64,000 nt of DNA from Flavobacteriales bacterium (lineage in GTDB: Bacteria > Bacteroidota > Bacteroidia > Flavobacteriales_F > PHOS-HE28). Within the stretch, counting starts at the first letter, position 1. Every line of letters begins with the position of its first letter. The stretch lies in contig JADIYA010000010.1 in the NCBI GenBank assembly GCA_016705545.1, positions 1 through 64,000 of the forward strand, written 5' to 3'. A program made the position numbers and the translations under genes. The notes under the pieces were generated by a model. It saw only the letters and a program-made list of their open reading frames with translations. It was not told the origin of the DNA and ran no database searches. Shown in pieces: positions 49,834 to 59,078 of this stretch.

Positions 49834-50418
49834 ATGAAGCTGCTTCTCTGCACCGGGAATGCTGGCAAGGTGGACGAGCTCAGGCTGCTGATGCCGAAGG
49901 GCATCGACGTAGTCTCCTTGACGGATGCCGGCTTACCGCTCGACCTGCCCGAGACGGGTGATACGCTGGAGGCCAACGCCCTTCAGAAGGCCCGCTTCGC
50001 GCACGAACGCACAGGCCTTCCCTGCCTCGCCGATGATACCGGCCTTGAAGTGATGGCGCTGCATGGCGCGCCCGGCGTGCTCTCAGCGCGCTATGCAGGA
50101 CCAGCCAAGGATCCGGTGGCCAACATGCGCAAGCTGCTCGAGGAATTGCGCAGCGCTACGGATCGATCAGCACGCTTCCGCACGGTGATCGCGTTCGTGG
50201 CAGCGGGCATCGAGCTTTGCTTCGAGGGTGTGATCAATGGGACGATCACCGATACGCCACGCGGCGCGGGTGGCTTCGGATACGATCCCATCTTCAGGCC
50301 GGAGGGGCACTCGCTCACCTTCGCTGAGATGGATCTTCAGGAGAAGAACACGATGAGCCACCGCGCCCGGGCCATGCGCGCAGCAACTGATTTCCTCCGC
50401 CATCAGCCTATGCGCTGA
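49834..50418 (+). CDS. rdgB: XTP/dITP diphosphatase RdgB
   Basis: Removes non-canonical purine nucleotides such as dITP and XTP. The 194-residue protein starts KLLLCTGNAGKVDELRLL, followed by TGDTLEANALQKARFAHERTGLPCLADDTGLEV and the GFGYDPIFRPEGHSLTFAEM motif. ATG 49834 gives the normal HAM1 start; ATG 49795, 13 codons earlier, would make an ATGA overlap with the upstream stop and cannot be excluded. Its 3' end overlaps the convergent ddl gene by 16 bases. Confidence 0.95.
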   Translation: MKLLLCTGNAGKVDELRLLMPKGIDVVSLTDAGLPLDLPETGDTLEANALQKARFAHERTGLPCLADDTGLEVMALHGAPGVLSARYAGPAKDPVANMRKLLEELRSATDRSARFRTVIAFVAAGIELCFEGVINGTITDTPRGAGGFGYDPIFRPEGHSLTFAEMDLQEKNTMSHRARAMRAATDFLRHQPMR

Positions 50419-51389
50419 AGCATCTGCTGCACCAGCCCGTTCACCGCAGCCGCCACGCCGATGCCTGATACCTCGAGCATCTTCGGGAAGATGCTGGCTC
50501 CGCTGAAGCCCGGCGTGGTGTTCACTTCGATGGTCACCAGGCGATCGCCGGTCCAGATGTGGTCAACGCGCACCATGCCGCGGCACTCGAGCAGCGTGTA
50601 GATCGCCGCTGAGCGTTCCTGCACCAGTCGCGTGACGTCATCGTGCAGTGGCGCGGGCACCAGCTCCTGCGTGTCGCTCGCGTGGTACTTGGCCTCATAG
50701 TCGAAGAACTCCTTCGAGTGCACGATCTCGCATACGGGCAGCGCGCGCGCCGTTCCGCCCAAGTCGATCACGCCGCAGGTGAGCTCGCGTCCGGTTGCAC
50801 CGGCTTCGGCCATCACCGTGGTGCATTCCGCGAACGCTTTGTCGAGTGCGGCCTGCACATCGGCTGCAGACTTCACCTTGCTGATGCCGAGGCTGCTGCC
50901 GCTGCGGTCGGGCTTCACGAAGCAGGGGAAGCCGATGGCCGCCACGCGTGCGTGCAAGTCGGGCATGTGGGGCATGAGCATGGCCGATGGGGCCACATCG
51001 AAGCCGAGCTGGCGCAGGAGCGCGGTGGTGCCGTGCTTGCTCATGGTGAGCGCCATGCACAGCACGCCGCCTGTCTGGTAGGGCACGCCAACCAGGTCGA
51101 GGTAGCCCTGTAGCAGTCCATCCTCGCCGGGGCTTCCGTGTATCGCGATCATCGCGCCAGCGAAGCGCTCAGGTCCTTGTCCGCGATCAACGGAAAAGGC
51201 GCCGCGGTCGAATGCGACCGGAGCCTCTTCGGGCGTTTCGCAGCTCCAGCCGCTGCGTGAGATGCTCACGAAGAGCGGGTCGAAGCGCGCACGATCAATC
51301 GCGGCCAACATGCGGGACGCGCTCTGCATGCTGATGACGGATTCGCCGGTGTAGCCGCCGCGGACCACGGCGATCAGGGGAAGTGGCAT
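50403..51389 (-). CDS. ddl: D-alanine--D-alanine ligase Ddl
   Basis: Makes the D-Ala-D-Ala dipeptide for peptidoglycan precursors. The 328-residue ATP-grasp protein has AVVRGGYTGESVISMQSA, IHGSPGEDGLLQGYLDL, PCFVKPDRSGSSLGISKVKS and the metal-binding end IEVNTTPGFSGASIFPKMLEV. ATG 51389 directly precedes the conserved N-terminal strand. It faces rdgB, with a 16-base overlap of the 3' ends. Confidence 0.95.
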   Translation of the reverse strand: MPLPLIAVVRGGYTGESVISMQSASRMLAAIDRARFDPLFVSISRSGWSCETPEEAPVAFDRGAFSVDRGQGPERFAGAMIAIHGSPGEDGLLQGYLDLVGVPYQTGGVLCMALTMSKHGTTALLRQLGFDVAPSAMLMPHMPDLHARVAAIGFPCFVKPDRSGSSLGISKVKSAADVQAALDKAFAECTTVMAEAGATGRELTCGVIDLGGTARALPVCEIVHSKEFFDYEAKYHASDTQELVPAPLHDDVTRLVQERSAAIYTLLECRGMVRVDHIWTGDRLVTIEVNTTPGFSGASIFPKMLEVSGIGVAAAVNGLVQQMLQRIG

Positions 51390-51508
51390 GTGCTGAAGTG
51401 TGCGCGAAGATGGAACGGGCAATGTCCGCCCGGATTACAGCTACACGATGATTCGCGCACCTCTGATCGTGGATGGCGTGCGCGATCTTCGCCCACCCCG
51501 CTGCATCC

Positions 51509-52126
51509 ATGGCTGCTTTCCGCCCGCTCGTCCTGATGATCGCTTGCGCGGCCGCGGCCGCGGTGCACGGCCAAGCCATCGCGCGCAAGCAGCTCTTCAC
51601 CACACTGGGCGGGGGCATCGGCCTGCTCACCATCGACCATGCCGCCGACAGCGTTTCGGCCAATGCTGCACTCAGCGGGGTTGTCACGTTCCGAGTGCAG
51701 TATGCATTCACTAAGCGTTTCTCATTGGGCCTCCTGTACGACCGCATCGCATCCGACCGCATCGGCAAGGCCATCGACCAGGTGCGCTTCAGCACCTTCC
51801 TGATCAGCGGCGCTTACCGGCCCTGGATCAGCGAGCGCGCGTTCGTTGAGGTGCATGGCGCGATCGGCACGGCCTCGCTCTCGCTCGAGCTCAATGCGCT
51901 CTCGCTTCCGGTGGTGGGCCGCAGCGGGTGCAGCTCCATCGGCGCGCGCTATGTGCACCTGCTTTCCAATACGGTGTGCGGCTTTGTCGGGATCGAAGCC
52001 ACGGGCGGGGCGCGGATCTATGTGCAGCGCTACGACGGCATGCCCTTCACCGATGCCGACGGCCAATCCGGCGGACTTGATTGGAGCAGTCAGCGCGCTG
52101 CGGTTGGAATCGCGGTGCGGTTCTGA
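51509..52126 (+). CDS. Small outer-membrane beta-barrel-like protein
   Basis: A 205-residue protein with a signal peptide (FRPLVLMIACAAAAAVHGQ) and a series of alternating-residue beta strands (e.g. TFRVQYAFTKRFSLGLLYDR, FVEVHGAIGTASLSLELN), ending RAAVGIAVRF with a terminal Phe. This fits an 8-stranded outer-membrane protein, but no named family is recognised. Two Cys (in SGCSSIG and NTVCGFV) could form a disulfide. It lies between ddl (divergent) and ftcD (convergent). Confidence 0.7.
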   Translation: MAAFRPLVLMIACAAAAAVHGQAIARKQLFTTLGGGIGLLTIDHAADSVSANAALSGVVTFRVQYAFTKRFSLGLLYDRIASDRIGKAIDQVRFSTFLISGAYRPWISERAFVEVHGAIGTASLSLELNALSLPVVGRSGCSSIGARYVHLLSNTVCGFVGIEATGGARIYVQRYDGMPFTDADGQSGGLDWSSQRAAVGIAVRF

Positions 52127-52142
52127 GAATGGCAGATGCCGC

Positions 52143-53804
52143 CTAGACTTTGCTCAAGGTGGTGGCCATCACCTCGGCTTCCAGCGCATCGGCTCGTGCT
52201 TTCAGCGCTTCGGCCTTGGCCAGCACATCCGCTTTGAACGCCGCATCATCAAGCCCCGCGCAATTGATGCGCACGTTGAGATAGCCGCCCAGCGCGCCCG
52301 CTCGGGCACACAGCGCGCCCACACCGGCATCGCTCACGCTGGCGGGCAGGCCATTCTCTGCCATGGCGTTCAACAGCGCCATGCTCTCCACGCACACCTG
52401 CATGGTGCGCAGCGGCGTGTTGATCGCGCCCTTGGTGGCCTCGGTGATCGCGGCCTTGCGCGCGGCTTTCTCTTCGGCGCTCCCCTTTGGCAGGCCCATG
52501 GCGGCCATGATGCGGTCGAAGGCGCGTGTGTCCTCATCCACCAGGTACAGCAGTTCGTTGCGCAGCGCCTCGCCCTTCACGGCCCACTCGCTGAACTCCT
52601 TCCAGCGATCGTCCCAGCCGCGTTTGTGCGCGCTGAGGTTCGCCACCATGGTGCCCAGTGCAGCGCCGAGCGCACCCACGCAGGCCGCCACGCTGCCGCC
52701 GCCGGGCGCCGGGCTCTCACCTGCGGTCTCCTCGCTGAAGCGCTTCAGGTCCATGCGCACCAAGCGCTCGCTGTTGGCGTCTTCCAGCATGTACTCAATC
52801 ACCTTCTTCTGCGGGTCGAAGGGCGCGAGGTCGTCGAGGCCCAAGGATTTCACGGCGATCTTCATCTTCTCACGCTCAGGGATGCCAAGGCTGCGCTGCT
52901 GGCGCGCGAGGTAGAAGTCGGCGGCATCGAGCAGCGCCTGCTTCGGAATCAGTCCTACGAGCTCGCTGCCGGTAACGCGGATGCCGCGCGCATCGGCGGC
53001 TTTGCATGCCTCATCGAAGGCGATGTGCACAGGCGTCACCGTGATGTCGGTGAGGTTGAGCGAGAGCTGGGCGATGCCGTACTCCTCGATGAACCACCCG
53101 ATGCCCTTCACGCTCTTCAGTTTGCCCGGCACCTGCGCTTCGCTGCCATCGGCCTGCTTCACCTTGCGGCCCGCCTCGCGGATATCGAAGGCGATGGCGT
53201 TGGCGCGGCGCGTGCTGGTGGTGTTGAGGTTCACATTGTAGGCCACGAGGAAGTTGCGCGCGCCGATGGCGATGGCGCCGCTGCGGGCCACGCTGTCGGT
53301 GAACTCGGCAGGACCGGAATCGGGTTTCCACGCAGGATCCTTCAGCTTCGTCGGCAGGCCCTCGTACTCGCCGCTGCGGTTGTTGGCCAGGTTGCGGCGC
53401 TTCTCTTCGCTCGCGGCGGCTTCATACAGGTACACCGGGATGCCCAGTTCCTTGCCCACACGCTCGCCAAGCTTCTTCGCGTGCGCCGCGCATTCCGCCA
53501 TGCTCACGCCGCTGATGGGCACCAAGGGGCACACGTCAGTGGCACCGAAGCGCGGGTGCTCGCCGCTATGGCCGCGCATGTCGATCAGTTCCTGCGCCTT
53601 CTTCACCAGGCGGAAGGCCGCTTCGCACACGGCCTCGGGCTCGCCGACGAAGGTGATCACGGTGCGATGGGTCGCCTTGCCAGGGTCCACGTCGAGCAGG
53701 CGCACGCCTTCCACGGTCTCCACCACGGCGGCGATGGCATCGATCTTCGCGCGGTCGCGGCCCTCGCTGATGTTGGGCACGCATTCAATCAGTCGGCTGG
53801 ACAT
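52143..53804 (-). CDS. ftcD: Bifunctional formimidoyltransferase-cyclodeaminase FtcD
   Basis: Transfers the formimino group from formiminoglutamate to tetrahydrofolate and then cyclises it to methenyl-THF, the last steps of one histidine degradation route. At 553 residues it matches the mammalian-type fused enzyme (about 540). The formimidoyltransferase part starts LIECVPNISEGRDRAKIDAI and has GEHPRFGATDVCPLVPISG. The cyclodeaminase part (about 345-553) has ESPAPGGGSVAACVGALGAALGTMV. ATG 53804 is chosen since it begins the conserved N-terminus; the frame is open further upstream without coding character. No other hut gene is nearby. Confidence 0.95.
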   Translation of the reverse strand: MSSRLIECVPNISEGRDRAKIDAIAAVVETVEGVRLLDVDPGKATHRTVITFVGEPEAVCEAAFRLVKKAQELIDMRGHSGEHPRFGATDVCPLVPISGVSMAECAAHAKKLGERVGKELGIPVYLYEAAASEEKRRNLANNRSGEYEGLPTKLKDPAWKPDSGPAEFTDSVARSGAIAIGARNFLVAYNVNLNTTSTRRANAIAFDIREAGRKVKQADGSEAQVPGKLKSVKGIGWFIEEYGIAQLSLNLTDITVTPVHIAFDEACKAADARGIRVTGSELVGLIPKQALLDAADFYLARQQRSLGIPEREKMKIAVKSLGLDDLAPFDPQKKVIEYMLEDANSERLVRMDLKRFSEETAGESPAPGGGSVAACVGALGAALGTMVANLSAHKRGWDDRWKEFSEWAVKGEALRNELLYLVDEDTRAFDRIMAAMGLPKGSAEEKAARKAAITEATKGAINTPLRTMQVCVESMALLNAMAENGLPASVSDAGVGALCARAGALGGYLNVRINCAGLDDAAFKADVLAKAEALKARADALEAEVMATTLSKV

Positions 53805-53826
53805 GGGCGGGTTGGGAATGAGGGCG

Positions 53827-53834
53827 CAAAGATG
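53827..53834 (-). promoter_or_regulatory. Candidate -7 box for ftcD
   Basis: CATCTTTG on the minus strand, 22 bases before ATG 53804. A related CATCTTTA (53871-53878) precedes the facing acyltransferase start by five bases. Confidence 0.35.
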
Positions 53835-53883
53835 GGAGCGTGCTGGGAGCGGGGATGCGGGTCGCGCGCCCATCTTTACCGCC

Positions 53884-54432
53884 GTGCGCCCCCTGTACAA
53901 GCTCGTCTTCCTGAAACTGCTCGGTTGGGAGCTGCGCGACGAGCGGCCCGCCCAGCTCGACCGCTTCATCATCGTGGTGGCGCCGCACACCAGCAACTGG
54001 GATTTCGTGGTGGGCCTCGCCGTGCGCAGCATCGCCCGCCTCACCGATGTGAAGTTCCTCGCCAAGGATTCGCTCTTCGGGCCGCTCACCGGCTGGTTCT
54101 TCCGCGCGCTGGGAGGCTTCCCCGTGAACCGCAGCACCCACAACAACATGGTCGATGCCGTGGTGGACCTCTTCAAGCGCGGGGCGATCAAGAAGATCGC
54201 CATCACCCCCGAGGGCACGCGCAAGTACCAGCCGAATTGGAAGACCGGCTTCCACCGCATCGCCACCGGTGCCGGTGTGCCCATCATTCTGTGCACCTTC
54301 GATTTCAAGGAGAAGCTCGTGATCATCACCGCGCCCTTCCCGCTCACCGCCGATCCCGAAGCCGACATCGAGCGCATGAAGGACTGGTTCCGGCCCCACA
54401 AGGGGAAGAACCCGGACAATGGCGTGCGTTGA
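53884..54432 (+). CDS. Lysophospholipid acyltransferase-like protein (PlsC family)
   Basis: A 182-residue acyltransferase. The catalytic His-x4-Asp is VVAPHTSNWDFVVGL; the second motif is GGFPVNRSTHNN and the third is ITPEGTRKYQPNWKTGFHRIA. This short form is common in Bacteroidota as a 1-acyl-glycerol-3-phosphate acyltransferase homologue, though the substrate is unproven. The GTG at 53884 is the only start near the conserved domain, and a promoter-like box sits five bases before it. Confidence 0.87.
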   Translation: MRPLYKLVFLKLLGWELRDERPAQLDRFIIVVAPHTSNWDFVVGLAVRSIARLTDVKFLAKDSLFGPLTGWFFRALGGFPVNRSTHNNMVDAVVDLFKRGAIKKIAITPEGTRKYQPNWKTGFHRIATGAGVPIILCTFDFKEKLVIITAPFPLTADPEADIERMKDWFRPHKGKNPDNGVR

Positions 54433-54459
54433 TGGCACGATGATCGAAGCCAGCCCGGC

Positions 54460-54984
54460 ATGAAATCCATCACGTTGTTCAGCTTCCTGGCCTGCGCAGT
54501 TGCCGCCCACGGCCAAGACCGCTTCCCGATCATGCACGGCGAGCGCGCCGATGGCAGCACGATCGAATTGCCCGGCCGGCCCAGCCCGCCCTTCATCGTA
54601 ATCGGGCTCGCCTACGGGCAGAAGGCCCAGCCCGCGCTGGAGGAGTGGTACGAGCCCGCCTATCTGCGTTTCGTGGCCAAGCATGGCCTCTTCGCGAACG
54701 CTTACCAGACCGAAGTGTACTTCGTGCCGCTCTTCACCGGCGCGAACAAGGCCGCTTATGCCCCCAGTTTGAAGCGGTTCCGCCAGAGCGCCGAGCCCGA
54801 AGTGGCAGACCGCGTCCTGTTCGTAAAGGAGGATGCCGACGAGATTCGCCGGGCGCTAGCTCTCACCGACAAGGACATCCCGTACTTCTTCGTGGTGGAT
54901 CGCGAAGGCCGCATCGTGCATCGCACGCAAGGCGATTTCACCGACGAGAAATTGGAGGCAATCGAAGAGGTGCTGTTGAGGTAG
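54460..54984 (+). CDS. Secreted thioredoxin-fold-like protein
   Basis: A 174-residue protein with a signal peptide (ITLFSFLACAVAAHGQ). The rest looks like a thioredoxin-fold domain without a CxxC: PFIVIGLAYGQKAQPALEEWYEP takes the place of the active-site strand and helix, and DIPYFFVVDREGRIVHRTQGDFTDEKLEAIEEVL is the typical C-terminal sheet of redoxin-like proteins. No Cys remains in the mature part, so a redox role is unlikely. Function unknown. Confidence 0.65.
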   Translation: MKSITLFSFLACAVAAHGQDRFPIMHGERADGSTIELPGRPSPPFIVIGLAYGQKAQPALEEWYEPAYLRFVAKHGLFANAYQTEVYFVPLFTGANKAAYAPSLKRFRQSAEPEVADRVLFVKEDADEIRRALALTDKDIPYFFVVDREGRIVHRTQGDFTDEKLEAIEEVLLR

Positions 54985-54987
54985 TGC

Positions 54988-56019
54988 TCAACCCTTTTCC
55001 ACCCGCGAATCCATCCGCGCATCCTTCTTCGCCCCCGCCTTCCACCGCTGGCTCCCATCGTCGTACCAATGCACCATGGCCGTCACGCCTTGGGCAATGG
55101 AGTAAGGTGCTTCGCCCACGGCGGCGATGGTGCGGTCCATGGGGGTGATATAATCGCTGGTCATGCTGCGGTAGCGGCCGCTGGTGATAGGGAAGGGGAG
55201 GCGCAGCGCCTTGAGCGCATCGCCGATGAGGGCCAGGCTGCGCACCAGCCAGCTGGGGATGTAGCGCACGGGTTTGCCTACCAGCTGCTTCGACACCTCT
55301 TCGACCCACAGCTTCAGGTCAAAGGGCGGGTCGCCGACGTAGAGCACCTGCTGATGCACATGTTCCGAAGGCGCCTCGAGCATGCGCATGATCTGCCACA
55401 CCACATTGCCCACGTAGCCATAGGAGCGCACCACGCGCTCTCGGCCGGGATGGAAGTAGAGTCCCTTGCGCATCACCTTGAAGAGGACATCGCGGTAGCG
55501 CAAGCTCCACGGGCCCCAGATGGTGGTGGGGCGGATGATCACCCATTCGCAGGTCAGGCCCGCTTCGCGGGTGATCATCTCCGTGCGCCGCTTCGATTCG
55601 CCGTACACGGTGAAGGGCTTGAAGTCGAGGTCGTGCTTGGGCTGATAGCCCGCCTCGCACACGAACTGCGTGCTGGTGACGATCATGCGCCGCACGCTCG
55701 GGCATTGCTTCACCGCTTCGAGCAGCACGCGCGTGCCCTCGTGGTTCTGGCGGTAGGCGTCCATATCGATGGGCTCCTCGGTATCGGTTCGGGCGGCGAG
55801 GTGAACGATGTGCGTGGGCTTGAAGTCGGCTAAGGCCTGAGCCATGGCTGGGCCATCGAGGATGTCGGCTTCGCGCCAATACGGGGCGTGCGCAGGGTTC
55901 AGCGGCGGATTCCAATCGAAGTTGAGCAAGGTGATGCCCTGCGCGAGGCACTCCTGCACGAAGTTGGTGCCGATGAAACCCGAGCCGCCGGTGATCAGGA
56001 GGCGCATATCGCTGGTCAT
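54988..56019 (-). CDS. NAD-dependent epimerase/dehydratase family protein
   Basis: An extended SDR enzyme of 343 residues acting on a nucleotide sugar or related substrate. It has LLITGGSGFIGTNFVQECL, HIVHLAARTDTEE, the catalytic YGESK pair, and IIRPTTIWGPWSLRY. The ATG 56019 start gives four residues before the Rossmann fold core; ATG 56007 is possible. Its 3' end lies three bases from the convergent thioredoxin-like gene. Which sugar it acts on is not clear. Confidence 0.83.
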   Translation of the reverse strand: MTSDMRLLITGGSGFIGTNFVQECLAQGITLLNFDWNPPLNPAHAPYWREADILDGPAMAQALADFKPTHIVHLAARTDTEEPIDMDAYRQNHEGTRVLLEAVKQCPSVRRMIVTSTQFVCEAGYQPKHDLDFKPFTVYGESKRRTEMITREAGLTCEWVIIRPTTIWGPWSLRYRDVLFKVMRKGLYFHPGRERVVRSYGYVGNVVWQIMRMLEAPSEHVHQQVLYVGDPPFDLKLWVEEVSKQLVGKPVRYIPSWLVRSLALIGDALKALRLPFPITSGRYRSMTSDYITPMDRTIAAVGEAPYSIAQGVTAMVHWYDDGSQRWKAGAKKDARMDSRVEKG

Positions 56020-56194
56020 GGTCAGTGGAAATGCTTCCGGCTGGGTGGCTGGCGAAGGGGCCTTCAACGGAGGAAGCGGCGCGAAGATGCGTTGGGTAGA
56101 GACTGAGGCGGTGTGGAGGCCAAGCGGATGCTTTCAGCATTCAAGGATTCCATGTTCTGGTTGCCGCTCCACGAATTCACCGGATGCAGAAAAG

Positions 56195-56224
56195 CGTTCG
56201 TCGGAACTATTCCCCGTTCGTCGG
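56195..56224. repeat. Two direct repeats CGTTCGTCGG, 20 bases apart
   Basis: Exact 10-base copies at 56195-56204 and 56215-56224, spaced by two DNA turns, in the leader of the beta-helix gene. An inverted CGAACG half-site follows at 56252-56257. It may be a regulator-binding region. The rest of the 281-base gap shows nothing else recognisable. Confidence 0.4.
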
Positions 56225-56300
56225 GGGTGACCTTCTCCCGGTCGAGTTTCACGAACGTTAGCGTCGGCTCCGGGGTTGAACGGCCCAAGTTCACCGACCC

Positions 56301-59035
56301 ATGCGACTCCTCAACACCCGGAAGCTGCTCTTCATCGCCACGGCCCTCACGGCCCTCACGGTGCGCAGCGCCACCTACTACATCTCGCCCACGGGCAATG
56401 ACAGCAATAACGGCACGAGCCAGGCCACGGCGTGGCGCACCATCAATCGCGCCAACCAGATCAGCAGCAGCTTCCAACCCGGCGACCGCATTCTGTTCCA
56501 GCGCGGCGGGGTTTACCGAGCAAGCTCAGCATCATGAATAGCGGTGTCGCCGGGAACCTGATCCAAGTGGGCGGATACGGCACCGGGGCCCAGCCCATCA
56601 TCAGCGGTAGCGTGGCCGTGACCAACTGGACCCAGCACAGCGGCAACATCTGGAAAGCGCCCATCGCCGAGGCCATGAAATACGTTTATGTGGATGGTGC
56701 GCTGCAAGAACTCGCGCGCTTCCCCAACACAGGTTGGCTCCGGGTTGACCAAGGCACCAGCACCAGTCTCACCGATAGCGAGCTGAACCAGGCCAGCGGC
56801 TACTGGACCGGCGCCACCGCTGTGATCCGCACCACCAATTGGAGCTACGACACGGCTTATGTATCGGCCTTCAGCAACAGCACCCTCACGCACACGGCCA
56901 CGGGCAACAACCTGGGCACCTGGCAGTGGGGCTACTACCTGCGCAATAAGCTGGCCCTGCTCGATGCCCCCGGGGAGTGGTTCCACGATCGCGCGGCCGG
57001 CATGCTCTACATCTGGTGCCCCGGCAACGCCAACCCCAACAACGTGCTGGTGGAAGCCGCTGTGCTCGACAATGGCATCTACGTGGGCTGGCAACGCCAC
57101 CACATCAAGGTCGATGGCATCCACATGCGCCACCACACCGCAGCAAGCTTGCGGCTCTCCGGCACCTCCGACCTGGAGGCCCTGAACTGCACCTTCACGG
57201 ATACGCGCCAGGCCATCTACAGCACCGGCAACAACCAGCACTTCCACCACCTCGATGTGCAGCGCACCTATGGCACCGGCATCTCGCTGCTCGACAACAA
57301 CACCATCCTGGAGCATTGCAACCTGTTCAACATCGCCGTGGTGAAGGGACTTGGCGAGCAGAACATGGGCTACCTGGGCATCGGCACCAACGGCACCGGC
57401 ATGGTGGTGCGCGACAATCGTTTGGAGAACGTGGGCTACTGCGGCATCGCCGTGAACAACAACGCCATCGTGGAGCGCAATGCGGTGATCAACAGCATGG
57501 CCATCTTGAACGATGGCGCCGGCATCACCTTCGACAGCACCGATGGGGCCATCATCCGCGACAACATCGTGCGCGACCTCAGCGGCGACGTGGAGAGCAG
57601 CGCTATCGGCTGGATCCACTCAGTGCCCATCTGCATGGGCATCTACTTCGGCAACGTGTTCAACAAGAACATCCTCGTGAAGGGCAATACCGTGATGAAC
57701 TGCAAGGGTTCCGGGATCGTGGACCACACGATGGAATTCACCGGCAACCGCATCGAGGATAATGTGCTCTTCAATAACCAGATCCAGCTCTTCATCTCCG
57801 ACTATAGCAACTACAACGGCCCCGGCGCCACCGCGCCTTTCCACGTGCCCGCTTACAACACCGTGTACAGCAACAACATCCTGTACAGCCTCAACAAGGA
57901 CCAGCTGCTCATCCAGCAGTACCATGTGTACAGCGCCAACTGGGTGGACTTCGGCACCTTCACGGGCAATTACTACTTCAATCCCTACAACGACCGCAGC
58001 ATCTACTTGCGCAACTCGGTCACTGGCGCGCACAACTACTACACACTGGAGCGCTGGCAGGCCGACCACAACGAGGATCCCACCGGTACCCGCAGCCCGC
58101 TCCGCCTGCCCAGCATGGAAGTGACGCAGGTGCTTGCGGCCAACACGGTGCCCAACAGCGGCTTCGGCAGCAACGTGAGCGGATGGACCGGCTGGCCCAG
58201 CCAGGGCGTGATCACCCACAATACCACGAAGCTCGATAACGGCTGCTTGAAGACCAGCTTCACCAGCAACGCCACCTACGGCACGCACAACCTCAACCAC
58301 AGCACCACGGTCGGCATCCAGAACGGCGCTTGGTACCGCATGAAGTTCAGCGTGGTGAGCGACATCATGGGCGAGTTCACCGTGGGCTTCAAGGCCAACA
58401 GCCAGGCCGATGAGCCTTGGCGCGTGGGCGAGCGGACCTACTCGTACGACACGGAACGCCGCGATGTGGAGCACATCTTCCAGAGCGACCGCACCGATCA
58501 GGGCGTGTGCATGTTCACCTGCCGCTACACCGATGGCATCTACTACCTCGACAACGTGTCGCTGGAGCGCGTGGAGGCGGTGCCCGTGAATCCCCTCGAT
58601 CGCCAGATCATCCTGGTGAACGATCTGGCCACTGCGCAGGACTTCGACCTGGTGGGCTGCTGGAGCGATGTGGATGGCAATCTGCACCACGGCTCCGTCA
58701 CCCTGCAGCCATACAAGTCGATCATCCTCATCAAGGAGAATGAAAGCGACTGCTTGAGCACTGCGATTGAAGAGGACATGGCGGTTGCCGCAGCCGATGG
58801 CGCGCTGGTTTATCCGAATCCGGTGGAGCGCGGCTCGGTGGTCACGATCGCGACCGCGGACAACGCCCCGGCCTTCGTGCAGCTCGTGGGCCTGCAGGGC
58901 CAGCTGATCTGGAGCGGTCGTGTGACCGGTGGAAAGTCGAGCTTCAATTTGCCTGAACAAATGAGCGCGGGCACCTATGTGGTGCTGGTGGAGCAGGAGG
59001 GGCAGCGCAGCCAGCAGCGCATCAGCGTGCTGTAA
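56301..59035 (+). CDS. Secreted parallel beta-helix protein with T9SS signal (apparent frameshift)
   Basis: A secreted carbohydrate-active-type protein of about 911 residues if one missing base near 56517 is restored (TACCGAGC to TACCGGAGC). Order: signal peptide; YYISPTGNDSNNGTSQATAW, as in DUF1565-like beta-helix starts; right-handed beta-helix repeats (about 180-480) with many Asn-ladder turns; a CBM-like beta-sandwich (about 610-740, from VPNSGFGSNVSGWTGW); and a T9SS domain (LVYPNPVERGSVVTIATA...MSAGTYVVLVEQEGQ). It could be a polysaccharide lyase or hydrolase; catalytic residues are not identified. A terminator hairpin follows. Confidence 0.85.
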
Positions 59036-59057
59036 AGCAAGCAGGATGTTCGGAGAG

Positions 59058-59074
59058 GCCCGCTTCTGGCGGGC
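59058..59074 (+). terminator. Rho-independent terminator after the beta-helix gene
   Basis: A GC stem of six base pairs (GCCCGC, 5-base loop, GCGGGC) followed by a T-rich tail (TTCTTCATTT). It ends five bases before the stop codon of the facing gene. Confidence 0.7.
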
Positions 59075-59078
59075 TTCT

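Noticed and set aside
51846..54443. 865-residue plus-strand ORF over ftcD and part of the acyltransferase
   Set aside because: Out-of-frame or antisense to well-supported genes.
53805..54596. Upstream extension of the ftcD reading frame
   Set aside because: The extra 264 codons lie antisense to the acyltransferase and thioredoxin-like genes; the FtcD N-terminus begins at 53804.
56513..58960. Two long minus-strand ORFs opposite the beta-helix gene
   Set aside because: Shadow frames with Val/His/Ala bias; the plus strand has signal, repeats and a sorting domain.
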